From Neocallimastix lanati (nom. inval.) (lineage: Eukaryota > Neocallimastigomycota > Neocallimastigomycetes > Neocallimastigales > Neocallimastigaceae), in NCBI GenBank assembly GCA_016946835.1, contig JACVTC010000043.1:657501-721500 (forward strand): a stretch of DNA of 64,000 nt, given 5' to 3'. Shown piece by piece: positions 60,950-64,000 of this stretch. Position 1 is the first letter of the stretch. Each line of letters opens with the position of its first letter. The notes below the pieces were generated by a model. The model was not told the DNA's origin. It did no database searches and saw nothing but the letters and a program-made list of their open reading frames with translations. The position numbers were made by a program, and so were the translations under genes.

Positions 60950-63900
60950 TCAGACTTCGTCCCTTGAAGTCTCCATGGTAAAGAATGGAATGACATTTTT
61001 CTTATGTACATTCCTATCCATAACTTCACCAGTCTGAGGATCACATAAGGTTACGGTATTGAATTCCGATTTAACTACCTTTAAAGGTCCTAAGAAGTAA
61101 GGATCTAGTTTTCGTCTATTTAAGTAACGTACTAGAACTAAGTCTCCACTTTTATAAGTGTTTTGCATTCTTTTTATTTGCTTACGCCTATCTCTCCACA
61201 ACAGATTGGCGTTCTCAATATTATCTATCGCTTCATTTATCCACTTCCTATGAATAAGGAATTTTCTTAGAATATATTCTTCTCGAGTCTCATTCGGTTC
61301 TTGCCTGTCGAGATTAACCAGTAGTTCGAAGGGTTGTTTATCCCTTCTTCCATACAGAAGTTCGAAACTTGAAAATCCGGTCTTCCTGTTCTTGGTTGTT
61401 CTTAGAGCCCACAATGCAGAGGGTAATACTTCATCCCAATCTCTACATTGCTCACTTAACAAACGTAGGTATTTTCCGATTTGTTTATTTCGATTTTCTA
61501 CTTTACCATTGGTTTCTGGATGGTAGGGAGTAGAAGGTTTTAAATACACATTATAAATATCAAGGAATCCTTTGGTTTGATTCGAAATAAACTGGGGACC
61601 GTTATCAGAAATAAGTATTTCTAGAATACCGTGTCTACTGAATACTTCAATCAAGAATTCAATGACATCTGAGGATTCTATTTTATTTACGGCTTTGGCC
61701 TCAACCCATTCCGTAAAATAATCGACTAATACGATTATGTATTGGTTATTACGCTTTGTAACATACAACGGACCGACTATATCTAATCCAACTCTAACAA
61801 AGGGAGCTTCAGCTGGAGTAGGAATAGTTTCTTCTTTAGGATAAGGTCTGTTTCTAAATGCTTGACATTTTGGACATGTTTTTATTGTTAACTTCACATC
61901 TTTTAACATGTTTGTCCAATAGTAATCCCTTTTTAATCTATTATAGGTCTTGAAGATACCTTCATGACCGAGATTATGAGCATTTAAGAGTAATTTTAAT
62001 TTTTGTTCTTTATTTTTAATAATCTTTCGAAGATTATTATCTTCTTTATAGAATTCTTCACCATCAACTTTAATTATTTTATTACCAATAAAACTATCCA
62101 TTAAAGATGTAGCAGACAAATTAGTAGCGTTCACTTGAATAACAGGATTCCGGGATAATGCGTCGGCAAGAACATTCTTTCTACCATCTTCATAATGCAC
62201 TACGACTTTAAGCATACTAAAGGTTAAAATCCAATTTGTGAGTTGTCTATCATTGTCTACGGGTGATTTGGATTTAAACAAACTTACGAGGGGTTTATGA
62301 TCAGTGATCAAGATAGTTTCAAAATCGTTTCCTGTAATAAAAGCTTTAAATTTCATTACGCAATAATAAGCAGCAGCGCCTTCTAGCTTAGTTATTGGAT
62401 AATTCTTTTCTTCTTTCTTTAAAGATCTACTTTCGTAATAAAGAGGAAATTCTGTTTTATCATGTTTTTGTAATAAAACTCCTCCAAAACCATTATAAGA
62501 GGCATCAGTTCTTATAATGAATTGTTTGGAAAAATCAGGATACTTTAATATTGGGTAATTGATCAAACGTTCTTTTAAATTATCAAAACATTCTTGACAT
62601 TCGATTGACCAAAGAAATGGTACATCTTTCTTGAGCAAATTATATAAACAATGGGCAATCTTGGATAAATTTGGTATAAACTTACGGTAGTAACCTACAA
62701 TACCAAGAAAAGATCTTAATTTACTCACATCGGTTGGAGGATCCCAATTTTTAATTGCCTCCACCTTCGTCATCACAGGTTTAATACCATTAAGTGTAAG
62801 CATGTGGCCGAGGACTTCAACTTCTTTCATGAAGAAATTGCACTTCTCTATATTAATTTTAAGTCCGTTTTCCTTGATTATTAGAAAAACTTTTTCCAAG
62901 TCCAAGAAATGTTGTTCTAAACTAGGGGAAAATATCACAAGATCATCAATATAAACAAACATACATTTTCCAATTATTATTTCCCGTTGAAAGGTGGCCG
63001 GCGCATTGGTCAAACCAAACGGCATTACAACAAAGTTATAGTTTCCAAACATTGTTGTAAAACTTGTCTTCTCGATATCATTTTTGTCCATTGGAATTTG
63101 GTGGTAGCCAGAAAATAAATCAATAGTACTAATGGCTTTAACTTCACCACCAATCGAAAAGAGAATTTCTTCTATAAAGGGGATGGAATACGAATCTTTT
63201 ATTGTTAATTCATTAAGTTTCCTGTAGTCAACGCATAATCTCCATTTACCATTCTTCTTCTGGATTAGCATGATAGGAGATGACCACGTAGAGTGTGAGG
63301 GTACTATTAATTTCTTATTAATTAATTTAGTTATTTCTTCCTTTAAAATGTCGGCTTTAGCTTTTGATAGACGATAAGAACGTTGTTTAACTGGTTGACT
63401 TCCTTCCTTTAGTATTATAGAATGAGGAAGTAATTTAGTTTCATTCAAATCATCGGTACTGATGGCAATAATTTCGTCAAATTTATTTAATAAATCTCTT
63501 ATACTTTTTACAAGATCTTCATTATTGGAACCAATTCTGGTAGACAGAATTCCATTGAGTTTATGGGATCTATCGTTCTTTTTATTTTCATTCTCATTAT
63601 AGTTAAATAGGACAACTTCGTCAAGTATGACTTCGTCAGTACCTACATTATATGGAATAAAGATTCCATTCTCCTCGTCCTTTCGAGAGGATTTATCCAT
63701 CGACAAAATTAAGTTACAAAGTGCACCATCTGGCACATCACCATCAGATAAATCATCTTCAGTCTTGGTTTCGTCACTTCGATCTAGTTTTTCCAGGTTT
63801 TCGATGACTTCCCAAAGATCAAATTTATTGGCGATATCATTAATTTTCTTTGTATCTAAATTAGAATTTATCTTACATAATTCTAATGTAATGGGATTAA

Positions 63901-64000
63901 TAAATAAATAATTTTCGATAATAGTCTCGTAACATATGATAATGTCGAATAAAAGGTTGTCTCTTTCCACAAGTCTGAAATTAGCATTAAATGTATGGGA
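60950..64000 (-). CDS. pol: Element B Pol polyprotein, 5' end outside window
   Basis: Open from the window edge to TGA at 60950-60952, about 1016 codons. The segment at the edge (VERDNLLFDIIICYETI) looks like the end of the protease, so the true start is outside. RT shows STIDLFSGYH and YIDDLVIF. RNase H has RTDAS, LEGAA, TDHK and ADALSR. Integrase has HNLGHEG...CPKCQ and the core DIVGPL, SDNGPQF and ENRNKQ. The C-terminal module GDLVLVRY is followed by TSRDEV and the stop. Compared with element A, RT has six fewer residues just before YIDD (FQRE-II-IGKC versus FQRE-MNRILLPL-IGKC; DNA near 62980), an in-frame gap that may inactivate it. Integrase has TEW where A and the relic have TKW. It is closest to the relic at 41130-42367. 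Confidence 0.93.
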   Translation of the reverse strand, partial: SHTFNANFRLVERDNLLFDIIICYETIIENYLFINPITLELCKINSNLDTKKINDIANKFDLWEVIENLEKLDRSDETKTEDDLSDGDVPDGALCNLILSMDKSSRKDEENGIFIPYNVGTDEVILDEVVLFNYNENENKKNDRSHKLNGILSTRIGSNNEDLVKSIRDLLNKFDEIIAISTDDLNETKLLPHSIILKEGSQPVKQRSYRLSKAKADILKEEITKLINKKLIVPSHSTWSSPIMLIQKKNGKWRLCVDYRKLNELTIKDSYSIPFIEEILFSIGGEVKAISTIDLFSGYHQIPMDKNDIEKTSFTTMFGNYNFVVMPFGLTNAPATFQREIIIGKCMFVYIDDLVIFSPSLEQHFLDLEKVFLIIKENGLKINIEKCNFFMKEVEVLGHMLTLNGIKPVMTKVEAIKNWDPPTDVSKLRSFLGIVGYYRKFIPNLSKIAHCLYNLLKKDVPFLWSIECQECFDNLKERLINYPILKYPDFSKQFIIRTDASYNGFGGVLLQKHDKTEFPLYYESRSLKKEEKNYPITKLEGAAAYYCVMKFKAFITGNDFETILITDHKPLVSLFKSKSPVDNDRQLTNWILTFSMLKVVVHYEDGRKNVLADALSRNPVIQVNATNLSATSLMDSFIGNKIIKVDGEEFYKEDNNLRKIIKNKEQKLKLLLNAHNLGHEGIFKTYNRLKRDYYWTNMLKDVKLTIKTCPKCQAFRNRPYPKEETIPTPAEAPFVRVGLDIVGPLYVTKRNNQYIIVLVDYFTEWVEAKAVNKIESSDVIEFLIEVFSRHGILEILISDNGPQFISNQTKGFLDIYNVYLKPSTPYHPETNGKVENRNKQIGKYLRLLSEQCRDWDEVLPSALWALRTTKNRKTGFSSFELLYGRRDKQPFELLVNLDRQEPNETREEYILRKFLIHRKWINEAIDNIENANLLWRDRRKQIKRMQNTYKSGDLVLVRYLNRRKLDPYFLGPLKVVKSEFNTVTLCDPQTGEVMDRNVHKKNVIPFFTMETSRDEV

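Overview
This window looks like nuclear DNA of an anaerobic gut fungus (Neocallimastigomycota). The non-coding DNA is extremely A+T-rich, with long A/T homopolymers and trinucleotide tracts. Coding regions stand out as less AT-biased islands, and their proteins are rich in Asn, Lys and Ser. A degenerate fungal dockerin (CBM10-like) domain at about 21.03-21.14 kb, the module that attaches enzymes to anaerobic-fungal cellulosomes, points the same way. Dictyostelid amoebae share some of these traits, but the gene deserts and the dockerin argue against them. The assignment is inference from sequence character.

Layout. From 1 to 2989 (minus) lies most of a low-complexity protein gene whose 3' end is outside the window. 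About 25 kb of near gene-free AT-rich DNA follows, holding microsatellites, a 36-bp minisatellite, hairpins and, at 17.4-22.2 kb, a patchwork of broken LINE endonuclease sequence and a broken dockerin-bearing secreted-protein gene. At 28160-31468 (plus) is the clearest host gene: an EEA1-like coiled-coil protein with 26 uninterrupted 14-residue repeats and a C-terminal FYVE finger, possibly with a small 3'-terminal intron. At 36646-37545 (plus) is a secreted, cysteine-bearing, heavily glycosylated and probably GPI-anchored surface protein.

From about 39 kb to the end the window is a retrotransposon graveyard and nursery. It contains a LINE 3' end with a poly(A) tail, a decayed Ty3/gypsy pol (41.13-42.37 kb), a solo LTR with a 5-bp target duplication (45984-46703) and its relative at 49231-49937. 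Three gypsy elements then lie head to tail on the minus strand. Element C (to 53436) has gag and a truncated pol. Element A (53441-60524) is complete, with nearly identical LTRs, gag, pol, a primer-binding site and a polypurine tract. Element B (60529 to beyond 64000) has pol and its 3' LTR. The LTRs of neighbouring elements are separated by only four bases.

The most informative observation is that elements A and C, although they differ in sequence and tRNA primer, both carry a textbook -1 ribosomal frameshift cassette at the gag/pol junction. Each has a UUUAAAU or UUUAAAC heptamer in the gag frame, a 6-8 nt spacer containing the gag stop, and a hairpin. This explains why pol lacks its own ATG in A. 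The primer-binding sites differ too: A matches the 3' end of a tRNA-Tyr type, and C matches the tRNA-Lys1,2 site used by some retroviruses.
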